Part shown: in pieces, positions 47,474 to 57,139 of the stretch | Layout: each line of letters begins with the position of its first letter | Position numbering within the stretch: the stretch's first letter is position 1 | Assembly: GCF_947501665.1 (NCBI RefSeq) | Contig: NZ_CANMWS010000002.1 | Span: forward strand, 226,686 to 290,685 | Source: an uncultured Shewanella sp. | GTDB taxonomy: Bacteria; Pseudomonadota; Gammaproteobacteria; Enterobacterales; Shewanellaceae | Direction: 5' to 3' | DNA: 64,000 bases | Notes under the pieces: model-generated | Seen by the model: the letters and a program-made list of their open reading frames with translations, nothing else | What the model was told of the DNA's origin: nothing | Database searches by the model: none | Position numbers and translations under genes: made by a program

Positions 47474-48499
47474 ATGAACAATAAACTCTCCCTATTACTC
47501 TTATTCTCTCTTTGGGGTTGTAGCTCACTTCCTCAAGCAAGCAACAATCATGACAATACCGGTATGACGCTTAAAAAGTCACCACAACACACGTCTATAT
47601 TAATGAAAGCTCAATGGTCACATGGCGCTAAAGATTGTACTCATCATCAACAACCCACATTAGATATTTACCAACATAATGCCAATACTTTTATTATGAG
47701 ACAAAATAAGTGCTTAACTTATGAAGCCCCTTTTATTTATGTGCTCATTGGACAAGATAAAATATTAATCATTGATACTGGAGACATCGAAAAGCATGCC
47801 GATATCTCAATGTACACACAAATCAAATCCGCCATAGGGCTCACACACCAAGATAAAAAGTGGCTTGTCATCCACAGCCATTCCCACGGGGATCATGTTG
47901 CTGGCGATCACTTTTTTTCAGCAAAAAAAAATGTGACCCTTGTTGGCACTAAAGCTCAAGACATTCAAAATTTCTTCGGTTTTAATGACTGGCCTAATGA
48001 TATTGTGCAACTAAAATTAGGCCAAAGAACACTCAGTATTATTCCCACTCCAGGGCATCAAGAAGAAGCCATTACTGTTTACGATCCTGACACACAATGG
48101 TTACTCACCGGCGATAGCCTCTATCCCGGTAAAATCTATATCAAAGATTGGCAATCCTATAAGAAAAGTATTCTAAAACTCACTGACTTTTCAGAACAAT
48201 ATCCAGTTAAAGCCATTCTTGGTGCACATATTGAAATGAAAAATAAAGCCGGTCAATACTACCCCATTGGCACCCAATATCAGCCAAATGAATCCCCATT
48301 AGATTTACCTTTGAGTGATTTACATGCATTAAATGCAGTGCTCAATCAACATTTACATGAAAAGCAAGGCAACGATATTAAGGAACATAATGAAAGTAAT
48401 AATGAAATAACCCCGCTAATCTTTGAACGTTTTATCATTGTGCCCATGAACTTTTTTCAACGAATGATGAGTAATATGGCACGACTCTTCAATAGCTAA
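47474..48499 (+). CDS. Metallo-beta-lactamase-fold lipoprotein hydrolase
   Basis: 341 residues. The N-terminus MNNKLSLLLLFSLWGC is a lipoprotein signal (lipobox LWGC). The MBL zinc motif is VIHSHSHGDHVAG (H-x-H-x-D-H), with further ligands in IIPTPGHQEEAI and LLTGDSLYPG; GAHIEMK near residue 255 gives the last histidine. The class includes hydrolases of lactones, thioesters and lactams; the substrate is not evident. The C-terminal 60 residues are poorly conserved, with a hydrophobic end. Convergent with the GMC oxidoreductase gene, 11 bases apart. Confidence 0.88.
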   Translation: MNNKLSLLLLFSLWGCSSLPQASNNHDNTGMTLKKSPQHTSILMKAQWSHGAKDCTHHQQPTLDIYQHNANTFIMRQNKCLTYEAPFIYVLIGQDKILIIDTGDIEKHADISMYTQIKSAIGLTHQDKKWLVIHSHSHGDHVAGDHFFSAKKNVTLVGTKAQDIQNFFGFNDWPNDIVQLKLGQRTLSIIPTPGHQEEAITVYDPDTQWLLTGDSLYPGKIYIKDWQSYKKSILKLTDFSEQYPVKAILGAHIEMKNKAGQYYPIGTQYQPNESPLDLPLSDLHALNAVLNQHLHEKQGNDIKEHNESNNEITPLIFERFIIVPMNFFQRMMSNMARLFNS

Positions 48500-48510
48500 C
48501 ATTATGGGTA

Positions 48511-50088
48511 TTATGTGAGCCATTGAGCTAAAGACTCTGCAATCATCAAGGTTGGAGCATGGGTATTACCACTCGTGATCTTAGGCATAATTGACGCATC
48601 GGCAATATAAAGGTTATCCATACCATGCACGTTAAGTCTAGGAGACACCACCGCACCATCTTGAGGCGAATCCCCCATTCGGCATGTACCAACAGGATGA
48701 AAAATGGTGGTTGAGATATCCCCAATGGCACGGAGGATAGCTGTATCATCTACCAGTGCCTTTCCAGGTTTCAATTCTTCAGGAAAATAATGTGCCAATG
48801 CTTGCTCACTGGCTATCTTTCGCGTAAGACGTACCGCATCAATGGCAACTTGTTTATCATATTGCGCCGATAAATAATTTGGATTGATATCAGGCATGCT
48901 TAATGGATTGGAAGAGTGAATATGAACACTACCACGACTGTGTGGTCTTAAATGGCACACACTGGCAGTTAATCCTGGAAAAGTATGTAATCGAGTCCCC
49001 AGTTTATCTGCCGTCATAGGTTGTATATGAAACTCAAGATCAGGACGAGTCACACTATCATTGGATCTAAAAAAAGCACCGAGCTGACTAGGAGCCATCG
49101 CCAAAGGTCCTGTACGTTTAATGGCATATTCCAACCCCATTAACGCCTTTCCCCACCAATGTGCCGCTTTTTGATTCAATGTTTGTCCATGTTTCAATTT
49201 AAATGACACACGAATTTGTAAGTGATCTTGTAAATTTTCACCCACTCCCTCAAGTGGCAAATGACATGGCACTCCAAATTGTGACAAATGCAACGCTTGC
49301 CCAATACCACTTCGCTCTAAAATATTCGGTGATCCTATCGCGCCAGCACATAAAATCACACGTTTACCGAGCACCACTTGCTTTTTATGCTTGTGCACAA
49401 TATGCACTCCGGTCACCTCTGTACCATTAAGCATTAATTTATCCACTAAACAATGAGTGTATACCGTTAGGTTTTTTCTTGAGATGACAGGATGCAAAAA
49501 TGCTTTAGCATCTGAACAACGCAGACCTTGACGTTGATTAACATCAAAATACCCCACACCTTCATTCATTCCGGTATTAAAATCGGTACAGGCTGGCATG
49601 CCATAATCCATACAAGCCTGTCGCCAATCATTTAATACCGTCCAATTCAACCTTTGAGGCTGGACATCTAATTCACCTTGCCCACCGTGAAACTCACTGT
49701 CCCCCTGATGATAACGTTCAAATGCCTTAAAACGAGGTAACACTTGTTCCCATCGCCACTCATCAAAACCCCAACGATTAAAGTCTTCTGCTTGCCCACG
49801 CATGTAAATCATGCCATTAATACTGGAACAGCCTCCCAGCACTCGCCCTCTCGCATAAGGAATAACACGGCCATTTAAACCCACTTGGGGAACCGTTTGA
49901 TAACACCAATCTGTTTTAGGGTTTCCTAAAGTATACAAATAGCCTACTGGTATATGGATCCAGTGCCAATTATCTTTTCCACCGGCTTCAACTAATAACA
50001 CCTGATGCTGAGAGTTTTCAGATAAGCGCTTAGCCAGCAAACATCCAGCACTGCCGGCGCCAATAATAATGGTATCGAATGTTTGCAT
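48511..50088 (-). CDS. GMC-family FAD-dependent oxidoreductase (choline/alcohol dehydrogenase-like)
   Basis: 525 residues. FAD-binding Rossmann motif TIIIGAGSAGCLLAKRLSE at the N-terminus, the GMC signature GGCSSINGMIYMRGQ about residue 85, and the C-terminal catalytic region FHPVGTCRMG plus NTHAPTLMIAESLA. It oxidises a primary alcohol or choline-like substrate to an aldehyde. There is no signal peptide. Followed 27 bases later on the same strand by an exported peroxiredoxin gene; cotranscription is plausible but the order is such that peroxiredoxin is upstream in transcription. Confidence 0.92.
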   Translation of the reverse strand: MQTFDTIIIGAGSAGCLLAKRLSENSQHQVLLVEAGGKDNWHWIHIPVGYLYTLGNPKTDWCYQTVPQVGLNGRVIPYARGRVLGGCSSINGMIYMRGQAEDFNRWGFDEWRWEQVLPRFKAFERYHQGDSEFHGGQGELDVQPQRLNWTVLNDWRQACMDYGMPACTDFNTGMNEGVGYFDVNQRQGLRCSDAKAFLHPVISRKNLTVYTHCLVDKLMLNGTEVTGVHIVHKHKKQVVLGKRVILCAGAIGSPNILERSGIGQALHLSQFGVPCHLPLEGVGENLQDHLQIRVSFKLKHGQTLNQKAAHWWGKALMGLEYAIKRTGPLAMAPSQLGAFFRSNDSVTRPDLEFHIQPMTADKLGTRLHTFPGLTASVCHLRPHSRGSVHIHSSNPLSMPDINPNYLSAQYDKQVAIDAVRLTRKIASEQALAHYFPEELKPGKALVDDTAILRAIGDISTTIFHPVGTCRMGDSPQDGAVVSPRLNVHGMDNLYIADASIMPKITSGNTHAPTLMIAESLAQWLT

Positions 50089-50115
50089 AACGCCTCCTTG
50101 GCCAAAGGCGTTGTG

Positions 50116-50652
50116 TTAACGCTTTTCGATTCCAAGAGATTGTAAATTCTTGGCAATGTCTTCAGCAGCGGTATTAGCATTGATATCATCATCAATTTTT
50201 AAAATAGTGCCATCTTGACCAATATAAAAGGTTTCTCGGCTCGCCACGCCTAAAAAATTCAGCACATCGTAAGCTTTTGCCGTCGCTTTGGTAGGATCGC
50301 TTAACATAGGAAAATCAACATTTTCTTTTTTAGCAAAATCTTGATTATCTTCTAACGGATCCACACTGGCCATCATATACACCGCATTATAAGCTCGGAT
50401 CAAACTCCCTTTTTGTACTAAAGAACGGCATTCTTGAGTACACACTTTAGTATTGGCCATTGGGTACCAAGCTAATACTACCGTTTCCTTTCCTAAATAA
50501 TCACTGAGCTGATAAAACTTACCATTAGTCGCTTGAAGTTTAAAATTAGGCGCCTTGTCACCCACTTTCAATGATGCCGCATTAACGATGCAGCTCATCA
50601 TAGATAAAAATAACACCAACACGATGTTAACTTTATTGCATTTTTTCATCAT
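50116..50652 (-). CDS. Exported peroxiredoxin (AhpC/TSA, Bcp-like)
   Basis: 178 residues. A signal peptide (VNIVLVLFLSMMSCIVNA) implies periplasmic location; ATG at 50652 or 50649 are both possible behind GAGG. Thioredoxin-fold peroxiredoxin: VGDKAPNFKLQATNGKFYQ, then the active-site segment ANTKVCTQECRSL, where the peroxidatic cysteine is in VCTQE, and DPLEDNQDFAKKENVDFPML. Reduces hydrogen peroxide or organic peroxides. It precedes the GMC oxidoreductase in the transcript and follows the DUF3010 gene by 26 bases. Confidence 0.9.
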   Translation of the reverse strand: MMKKCNKVNIVLVLFLSMMSCIVNAASLKVGDKAPNFKLQATNGKFYQLSDYLGKETVVLAWYPMANTKVCTQECRSLVQKGSLIRAYNAVYMMASVDPLEDNQDFAKKENVDFPMLSDPTKATAKAYDVLNFLGVASRETFYIGQDGTILKIDDDINANTAAEDIAKNLQSLGIEKR

Positions 50653-50678
50653 AGAGTCCTCATGGTTTAATGATTTGA

Positions 50679-51095
50679 CTAAGCCTTCAAACCTTCATAA
50701 GCAAGATCATAAGCTTTCGCAAGATCTTGCGTTTTCGGCTGTGCATTTTTATTTCCTTGTTCACGCTTATCCGTCGCTCTTAATGTCGCAGGATGAATAA
50801 ACGTCACTTCACATTGAGCCACAGTCAGTAAAATGCCTTCAATAACAAACGTCCCAGCCCCTCCCGCGCCTTGTCCCGTAGTTGCTCGGCGATTCACCAT
50901 GACTTTCTCAATACCATAAGCTTGGCAATAGGCGTGAAAGTTTGCCACAAATTGCACCACATCCTCTTGAGTAGGATGTTTAGATAAGCTCAATTTATTA
51001 TCTTTAGGTGCCAATAACACATGCTCTGTTCTCGTGCCAGACAAAGTCACTATTCTCACATCATTAGACTTTAATAATAATCCTGCTACTACCAC
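50679..51095 (-). CDS. DUF3010-family protein
   Basis: 138 residues, cytoplasmic. The pattern VAGLLLKSNDVRIVTLSG at the N-terminus and AGGAGTFVIEGILLTVAQCE in the middle agrees with DUF3010, a family with an RNase H-like look (strand with acidic end, then a second conserved strand). The function is unknown; no catalytic residues can be assigned with certainty. Lies behind a bidirectional terminator and in front of the peroxiredoxin gene. Confidence 0.65.
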   Translation of the reverse strand: MVVAGLLLKSNDVRIVTLSGTRTEHVLLAPKDNKLSLSKHPTQEDVVQFVANFHAYCQAYGIEKVMVNRRATTGQGAGGAGTFVIEGILLTVAQCEVTFIHPATLRATDKREQGNKNAQPKTQDLAKAYDLAYEGLKA

Positions 51096-51117
51096 TTGAT
51101 GTCTCCTTTTTTATACT

Positions 51118-51140
51118 ATACCCGTGATACTTGAAGATGC
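51118..51140. repeat. Short dispersed repeat, copy 1
   Basis: A 23-base sequence beginning ATACCCGTGATACTT and ending AAGATGC recurs at 57072-57094 with a single mismatch. Both copies are intergenic. Similar short sequences occur in intergenic regions of marine gammaproteobacteria, as far as I recall. Confidence 0.55.
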
Positions 51141-51155
51141 TGGGGATATATCCAA

Positions 51156-51185
51156 TGAAAAAACAGCCCTTAAGGGCTGTTTTTT
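51156..51185. terminator. Strong bidirectional terminator
   Basis: A perfect stem AAAAAACAGCCCTT/AAGGGCTGTTTTTT (51158-51185) has A- and T-tracts on both sides. It separates the anchored protein gene (upstream in transcription) from the DUF3010 gene. Confidence 0.88.
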
Positions 51186-51205
51186 CGCAAGTTTATTCTA
51201 ATAAT

Positions 51206-52933
51206 CTACTGTTCATTGTTTTTATATGATTTCACAAAAGAATCAATAATAATCCCTCCCTCATCCACATTTAGGGCAATTTTCACTTCCATATTTTGTG
51301 GCTCAATGTTAGACAAATCGACCACATCATGGGCCCCCGTTATTTTGGCGTAAGCTTGTAATGGCGCCAACATTCTACTGGAATCAAATGCCACCATGGC
51401 TAAATCATTTTTCACCAGTTTCTCAAGGCCTAATTGTTCTGCAGCGGCTTGACCTTTTTTACCACTATAAATCACTAAGTGTTTCCCCTTAATCGCTAAC
51501 TTTAATGCTATTGGCCATTCAGAAGGTAGCCCCAGAGAGTCAGTAATATCAACCACACTCCCATCGCTAGGAAGTGTCACTTTGGCAAAATTCGGCAAAA
51601 ACATTTTGGCCATGTTCAGCAATAGCACTGGCTCATCACTGCTTATACTGGCAATGAAATCAGCTGACTTAAGGACAGCTCCGCCATCGCTTTCAGTCAA
51701 CTGATAATCAAGTAAAGACACACTGGCCCCCATCACCCCTTTTGCCATTGATGTCATCATACCCAGCATGGCGGGATCGCTCTGAGATAGCTGTAATTGA
51801 AACTGCTTTAATGACTCACATTGATACTCAGGTGTCAGCAAATCATCCCAAATATCGGCTAATGAAGATGCAATTTGTGACGTATCAAGTCCCAGCCCCA
51901 AAGCCGCAACAGCCCCATCGAGATGTTGAACATAATGGGGTATAAAACCTCGCATCGCCCCCAAGGCATTTAGGATCACAGTATTATTAGTTTCAATAAC
52001 CGTTGTTAAATCAAACATGCTCGACTCTTCTGTCACCGAATAGCCTTTTAATCCCATGACAGTTCGAGGCCAATTAGCCGCTATTCCCTGCAACTCTTGA
52101 CTGCATTGCACTTGTTTAAACTCTGCAAATCCATCTTCGCCTTCAATTTTTGCGTAACGAGCAAGTTGCGTGGCTAAACGGTTACCATCAAGTGTTGTGA
52201 TCCCTTTGATCAAGGCCTCATGATTGATAAAACTCACACTTGAATCTGAAAAGTGATACTTATCGATAATTTTGTCTAACATCACTGAATCTGATAACGC
52301 ATCTGAAATAGGTGATATTTCAAGTGCTGAAGTCAGTAAGTCTTCATCATTTAGTGCCGTATTAAATGTCACGATTAACCTGTGATGATTCACTGCAACC
52401 AACATATCTAACTTCGTTGCTTCATCCCCTAACGCATATATTCGATATTGCACCTGCTGTAATTGACCTTGAGTATGCGTCATACCACTTTGAGACTCAG
52501 CTTTATCGAGTTGATGCCAAAAAGCTTTTTCATTAGCAATATCGACCTTTAAAACAGGTATTGCTCCCCAAGTATAAAAATAGCCATGAACGGCTTCAGC
52601 CAACCCCCAAGTTTGAATAAACTGTTCACCAGAAGTTAAACTGGTGACATATTCATTAAATAACACATTAAAAAACTGCCCACGGGGATCATCCGTTATC
52701 GGTAAGCCTTCAAATAATTCAGCCGTCGCTTTTTTATCCGCATCAGATAAAGAATTAACATAAGTCTTAATTGGAAAAGGCGTTAACTGAGCAGAAAAAA
52801 GCGGCGTTTCTTGAGGAATATAGTTCAGCGCAGTATTTTGCAAAAATTGATCGTTATTTTCTTTGTCTTGACTCAGCCAATATCCCAGTGCACCAGCGGC
52901 AACAATGGCCCCTGCAATCAAGATTTTTTTCAT
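51206..52933 (-). CDS. Uncharacterised membrane-anchored or exported protein
   Basis: 575 residues. The N-terminus MKKILIAGAIVAAGALGYWL is a signal anchor or signal peptide without a lipobox cysteine, so the bulk should be periplasmic. The rest is soluble, with segments such as NYIPQETPLFSAQL and a central beta-rich pattern reminiscent of DUF3352-type proteins; I do not recognise a specific family with confidence. One internal cysteine pair (VQCSQEL, EYQCESL) could form a disulfide. No enzyme motif. A strong terminator lies behind it. Confidence 0.75.
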   Translation of the reverse strand: MKKILIAGAIVAAGALGYWLSQDKENNDQFLQNTALNYIPQETPLFSAQLTPFPIKTYVNSLSDADKKATAELFEGLPITDDPRGQFFNVLFNEYVTSLTSGEQFIQTWGLAEAVHGYFYTWGAIPVLKVDIANEKAFWHQLDKAESQSGMTHTQGQLQQVQYRIYALGDEATKLDMLVAVNHHRLIVTFNTALNDEDLLTSALEISPISDALSDSVMLDKIIDKYHFSDSSVSFINHEALIKGITTLDGNRLATQLARYAKIEGEDGFAEFKQVQCSQELQGIAANWPRTVMGLKGYSVTEESSMFDLTTVIETNNTVILNALGAMRGFIPHYVQHLDGAVAALGLGLDTSQIASSLADIWDDLLTPEYQCESLKQFQLQLSQSDPAMLGMMTSMAKGVMGASVSLLDYQLTESDGGAVLKSADFIASISSDEPVLLLNMAKMFLPNFAKVTLPSDGSVVDITDSLGLPSEWPIALKLAIKGKHLVIYSGKKGQAAAEQLGLEKLVKNDLAMVAFDSSRMLAPLQAYAKITGAHDVVDLSNIEPQNMEVKIALNVDEGGIIIDSFVKSYKNNEQ

Positions 52934-53042
52934 TTCAAAAACTCCATGTGTTTTAAGACTGTTATTGCAACAACCTTTCTTATAATAAAACTAATCTTAC
53001 GCTATTACCTAACTCAATGCGGAACAAAAACCCTATATAAGA

Positions 53043-54071
53043 CTATTTTCCTTGTAAGGTTTGCTCTATTACCTTTTGCACCAAAAGCGCTTCTTGAAAA
53101 CTCGCCAATCGATGGGGTTGTCCTTGCATCATCAAACTCAGCTCGTCCAATTGTAGCCTGACTGAACCATGCACTTGAGGACACTCAATCACTTTCCATC
53201 CCGATTGGGAGCCTAATTCAAGCATGGAGAAATCCTTAAAACGCAATGAGGCCTGCTCACCATATAATGTCCATTCATTTTCATCCGGTGCATTGCCCCC
53301 TACAGAGCCAATCAGTCTCACTAAAATATTCCCACAATCATATTCGGCCATTACGGCTATTTCAGCATGGTTTTCATTGTCCATAGGATAATGTGCATGG
53401 CTATGCTTAAGTTTCATTTCACCTAATAATCTATGTTGCATAAACACAAAATGGGTAAACACCTCACGAATAAAGCCTCCTTGTTCCCGCAAAGAAAGCC
53501 AATTTGAGGCATCTTGTTGCCAATGTCTTGGCCACGCACTGTATTGCAATTTAATGTCAACATGGGACAGTGTGCCTAGCTGACCACTGTCAATAATCGA
53601 CTGCATAGCCGTTAGTTCAGGGCTAGTGGCCAATGACAAATTCACCACAGCCTTAGTGACCTGGCTCAAGGGCTGATTTTCCATGTCCTCAACAAAAGAA
53701 GCCGCTTCATTCACATCCACTGCCAAGGGTTTTTCACACCAAATGGCTTTACCCACCTTAAATGCTAATCGGCAATAATCAATATGCGTATTAGGCGGAC
53801 TGGCAATATACACCACATCCACATCATCACGCTCAAAAAGGGCTTCGGTCGATCCTTCAAAATCAATATCGGCATACTCCGGTTTGCTCTTTTGTATTGG
53901 CATCAAGTTTGGCTCAAATATGCTCATCACCTTAAAGGCAGGATTCTCCAGTGCACCATCCAGTACAAATTGCCCCATCGTCCCTAAACCTACAATCCCT
54001 AATCCTATAACCTTCGGCTCTATGGCTTTTCGTTTTAATCCCGCGGTAGCAACCTTATCCATGTCATTCAT
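53043..54071 (-). CDS. Gfo/Idh/MocA-family NAD(P)-dependent oxidoreductase
   Basis: 342 residues from the ATG at 54071 (MNDMDK...), with AAGGA 12 bases upstream; an ATG at 54104 would add 11 basic residues, so the start is uncertain. The Rossmann motif GLGIVGLGTMGQFVLDGAL begins at about residue 23, and the Gfo/Idh signature VDVVYIASPPNTH plus KAIWCEKPLAVDV follow (lysine of EKP). The C-terminal half is the substrate-binding alpha/beta domain. Acts on a sugar, inositol or related polyol; substrate not evident. Monocistronic. Confidence 0.88.
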   Translation of the reverse strand: MNDMDKVATAGLKRKAIEPKVIGLGIVGLGTMGQFVLDGALENPAFKVMSIFEPNLMPIQKSKPEYADIDFEGSTEALFERDDVDVVYIASPPNTHIDYCRLAFKVGKAIWCEKPLAVDVNEAASFVEDMENQPLSQVTKAVVNLSLATSPELTAMQSIIDSGQLGTLSHVDIKLQYSAWPRHWQQDASNWLSLREQGGFIREVFTHFVFMQHRLLGEMKLKHSHAHYPMDNENHAEIAVMAEYDCGNILVRLIGSVGGNAPDENEWTLYGEQASLRFKDFSMLELGSQSGWKVIECPQVHGSVRLQLDELSLMMQGQPHRLASFQEALLVQKVIEQTLQGK

Positions 54072-54104
54072 TATGTTTTTACGTCCTTTAAATCTCATGT
54101 TCAT

Positions 54105-54539
54105 TCACCGAATAGTGCTTTCTACTCAGCATATTAAAATCATTAACAAACTGATTTTTAAGTTAAAAATATTATCCCCATCTCAGTTAAGGTTAAGAAA
54201 ACCGTCAATAAAAGAAAACGACACCTATACTCGTGAGCGAAGGCTTCCCAATCACGGGGATAAATGTGTATTTTTATAAGAAATAGGTAGTCGAAAAAGT
54301 AAAATCAAACATTAATATACGTTAATTATTGTTAATCATATGAATGTATAGTATATCAGTAGGCCTTTTTTGGGGGGTATTTATCCCTTAATTATTGTTA
54401 GTATATTAATTATGGTTAATATATATTCGATAATCTTAGTGGTAAGGCAAAGAGATTGAATGAATTCAAAATGCAAAATGGCCTCGGTTGCCAATGACCC
54501 AATAATCTCCATCATGTTAAAATATAAAGGTACGCCCTG
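54105..54539. promoter_or_regulatory. Long AT-rich gap upstream of the phosphatase-family lipoprotein gene
   Basis: 435 bases without a gene, between divergent genes. It includes related AT-rich tracts: TTAATTATTGTTA occurs at about 54322 and again near 54390, followed by AATTATGGTTAATATAT. These may be low-complexity repeats or regulator sites. No promoter could be picked with confidence. Confidence 0.35.
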
Positions 54540-57017
54540 ATGCAATCTCATTTTTTTAAAAGAATATGCATTCTTTTACTGCTTATACTACTCTGGGGCT
54601 GCAATGACTCTCCAGAATCCGTAAAAAAACCTCGATTAGTCGTACTCGTCACGTTAGATCAAGGTCGATTCGATTACCCTTTAGCAGCAAAAAATACCCT
54701 CGAAAACGATGAGAATCAATCTGGCTATACTGGATATGGTTTAGCCGAAAAAGATCCCAATTCCGCATACGCTAAATTTAAACAACAAGGTTTTGTCGCC
54801 GACTTTGCGCTGATTGAGCACAGTTCAACCTTGACCCCTCAAGGCCACCATACCATCAATACGGGTGGAAACCCTTGGCAACATGGTTTTCCAAGCATTA
54901 ATTACACCCGTTACGATACTAATGGCGCTAAACCAAGCCCTAAACAATATGAATGTGCAGATAGTCGTTACCTAACGTTTGGTGTCCCCCAAAAAAACAA
55001 TGATATTGCCAATGCTTACATGGGCTGTCAATCAAGCTACACTATGGTATGTGCCTTTACTCAAGAAAAAACCCTCAACACTAAAAATCAAGTCATTCAA
55101 GCTCAGCCTTGTAGTTTCCCGACTAACGTCGTGAACGAAAAAGGACAAACTGTCGATAACAACTATTACTTTTCTTATCTAAATGGCAATAAAGCAGCGT
55201 TATCTCAGCCACCCATTACCTTAGGTGATGCGATTTATAAAACCTATAATGCGAATAACATTCACAATGGCCATCGTAAAAAGAAGAATGAAGTCAAAGT
55301 CTTCGGTATTGGAACTTGGGATGAACCTGGTGTCACAATGATGGGGCGAAGCGGCCGCTTCTTGTTCGTCAATGCCTTAAATGGGCAATACACTAGCTCT
55401 AACTATTTCTACCCTAACGGATTACCGACTTGGCTAAAAACATTTAATCAGCAAAATAACTTAATCGATTATTACCAAAAAATATCCCAAGATCCTAACG
55501 AGCCTATGCTCACCCTATCACCCGATAAATCAGGCTTTAACTGGATCTTGCCTGATAGTGCAGAGAATTATAAAAATGCCGAATTTCAGCAAGACTCACG
55601 TAATACCGCTTGGATAGAACCACCTGTTGCACTCAGTGCTCAGGGAAAAATCATTAAACAAAGCGCTAACTACCCCCATTACTTTTCAAATCAATCGATT
55701 TTAACCCTATCTCAACAAGCCTATTTCTCACCTTTTTCAGAAGGGCGTAACTTTGAGCTGGCCAAAAAACTCATCATTGAAGAAGACTTAGGTCAAGATG
55801 ATGCGCCAGACTTATTAATATTAAACATCAGTGCGTTAGATATGGTCGGGCATATGTATGGTCCGGACAGTATTGAACATGAACAAACACTGGGTTTTAT
55901 TAATCGACGCTTTGGCGAGTTTCTTGATTTTATAGATAAGCAAATAGGTAAAGACAATGCGCTCGTGGTATTCAGTGCAGATCATGGAATGGACTCTATT
56001 CCAGAGTTACTTCAAAACGGTGCCGGTGTCAGCTATCAAAATAAAAAACGCTTTAAACAATTGGCCCAATTTTATACCCAAGCTGACAAGGCGATAGACA
56101 AGGAAGCCGTCGAAAAACTCAACCGGCAAGCAAATCGATTATGCATTCATAAAAATGCAGGGCTTGGAGCATGTCAGCAACGTCATAATCCCAAACAACA
56201 ATATTTTCTCGATACCACTAATAACATAATCGGCCAATTGCTCAATCAAACCGGAAACTATGTAGCCGAAGTCACTAATCCAGGTCTATTCCTCAATCGA
56301 CAGCAAATTGTCTCACGCCTCCCTCTGGGGGGCTATCCACAAACTTTAGCCGGTTATCAAACCTTTATTGATGATCTGATCACTCAACTCACAGCACAAG
56401 CTCAAAAACAGCACCCTAAGCAAATCGATGCTTATTTCTCAGCATTCAAGTTACGCAATACAGCACTAGCCAGTCTTGATTACAAAAAAGATGCGTTACT
56501 CAGAAAAGCTATACTCACCACAGATCGCAATAACATCAATGGTGCCTTAGTGGTTGCAGATGATGGTCGCCAGTTTACCATCACCACTGGTCGTTCAGGG
56601 GATATTACCATTATCCCAGCTCCCCACACCTATTTCTACCAAGGTGAAAAGGATGCCGCAATGCACGGAACAGCCCAATGGTATGACAGTGCGATTCAAT
56701 TAATGTTTTGGGGCAATAAAATCACCCAACAAAGGTTGCCACAACTGAGTCAGCCCATGAGACAACGAAGCATCATTCGCCAACGTGACATTACCCCAAC
56801 CATAGCCGCTATTTTGGATATTCCTATCGAAAACTATCCACTGCCGGGTAAAAATAAGCTCAATCAAATTTACGGTAGACCCATTAATGACATTATGGCT
56901 ATGTACAATATAGTATCACCTTACAACTCAGTACCAGAGCTACAAATCTCAGATGCATATTTAAACAATACACCTTTGGAATATTTGGGCCCACCAACGA
57001 GAAAAAATATGCCGTAA
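54540..57017 (+). CDS. Alkaline phosphatase-superfamily lipoprotein (phosphodiesterase/phosphatase-like)
   Basis: 825 residues. Signal for lipidation: CILLLLILLWGCND (lipobox LWGC). It belongs to the alkaline-phosphatase/nucleotide pyrophosphatase superfamily: LVVLVTLDQGRFDYP (first metal aspartate), STLTPQGHHTINTGGNPWQH (nucleophile Thr region), NISALDMVGHMYGPDSIEHE and VVFSADHGMDSIPE. The layout is close to PafA-like periplasmic phosphatases, which release phosphate from organic esters; nucleotide or lipid head-group specificity cannot be told from here. A stem-loop (57029-57062) follows. Confidence 0.85.
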   Translation: MQSHFFKRICILLLLILLWGCNDSPESVKKPRLVVLVTLDQGRFDYPLAAKNTLENDENQSGYTGYGLAEKDPNSAYAKFKQQGFVADFALIEHSSTLTPQGHHTINTGGNPWQHGFPSINYTRYDTNGAKPSPKQYECADSRYLTFGVPQKNNDIANAYMGCQSSYTMVCAFTQEKTLNTKNQVIQAQPCSFPTNVVNEKGQTVDNNYYFSYLNGNKAALSQPPITLGDAIYKTYNANNIHNGHRKKKNEVKVFGIGTWDEPGVTMMGRSGRFLFVNALNGQYTSSNYFYPNGLPTWLKTFNQQNNLIDYYQKISQDPNEPMLTLSPDKSGFNWILPDSAENYKNAEFQQDSRNTAWIEPPVALSAQGKIIKQSANYPHYFSNQSILTLSQQAYFSPFSEGRNFELAKKLIIEEDLGQDDAPDLLILNISALDMVGHMYGPDSIEHEQTLGFINRRFGEFLDFIDKQIGKDNALVVFSADHGMDSIPELLQNGAGVSYQNKKRFKQLAQFYTQADKAIDKEAVEKLNRQANRLCIHKNAGLGACQQRHNPKQQYFLDTTNNIIGQLLNQTGNYVAEVTNPGLFLNRQQIVSRLPLGGYPQTLAGYQTFIDDLITQLTAQAQKQHPKQIDAYFSAFKLRNTALASLDYKKDALLRKAILTTDRNNINGALVVADDGRQFTITTGRSGDITIIPAPHTYFYQGEKDAAMHGTAQWYDSAIQLMFWGNKITQQRLPQLSQPMRQRSIIRQRDITPTIAAILDIPIENYPLPGKNKLNQIYGRPINDIMAMYNIVSPYNSVPELQISDAYLNNTPLEYLGPPTRKNMP

Positions 57018-57028
57018 ATAAAAGACTC

Positions 57029-57062
57029 AGCCATTAGCACTCAAGCATGAATGCTAATGGCT
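57029..57062. terminator. Hairpin between convergent genes
   Basis: A perfect 11-bp stem AGCCATTAGCA/TGCTAATGGCT (57029-57039 with 57052-57062) lies between the phosphatase-family gene and the MFS gene. No T-run, so a weak or non-canonical terminator. Confidence 0.5.
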
Positions 57063-57071
57063 GCCATAGCG

Positions 57072-57094
57072 ATACCCGTGATACTTCAAGATGC
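57072..57094. repeat. Short dispersed repeat, copy 2
   Basis: Matches the sequence at 51118-51140 (ATACCCGTGATACTT...AAGATGC) apart from a G/C difference at the 16th base. Intergenic, just after a hairpin. Confidence 0.55.
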
Positions 57095-57139
57095 ATGTTT
57101 TCATAGTCTGTAAAAGCACCTAATATTTAAGCTAGTGCT

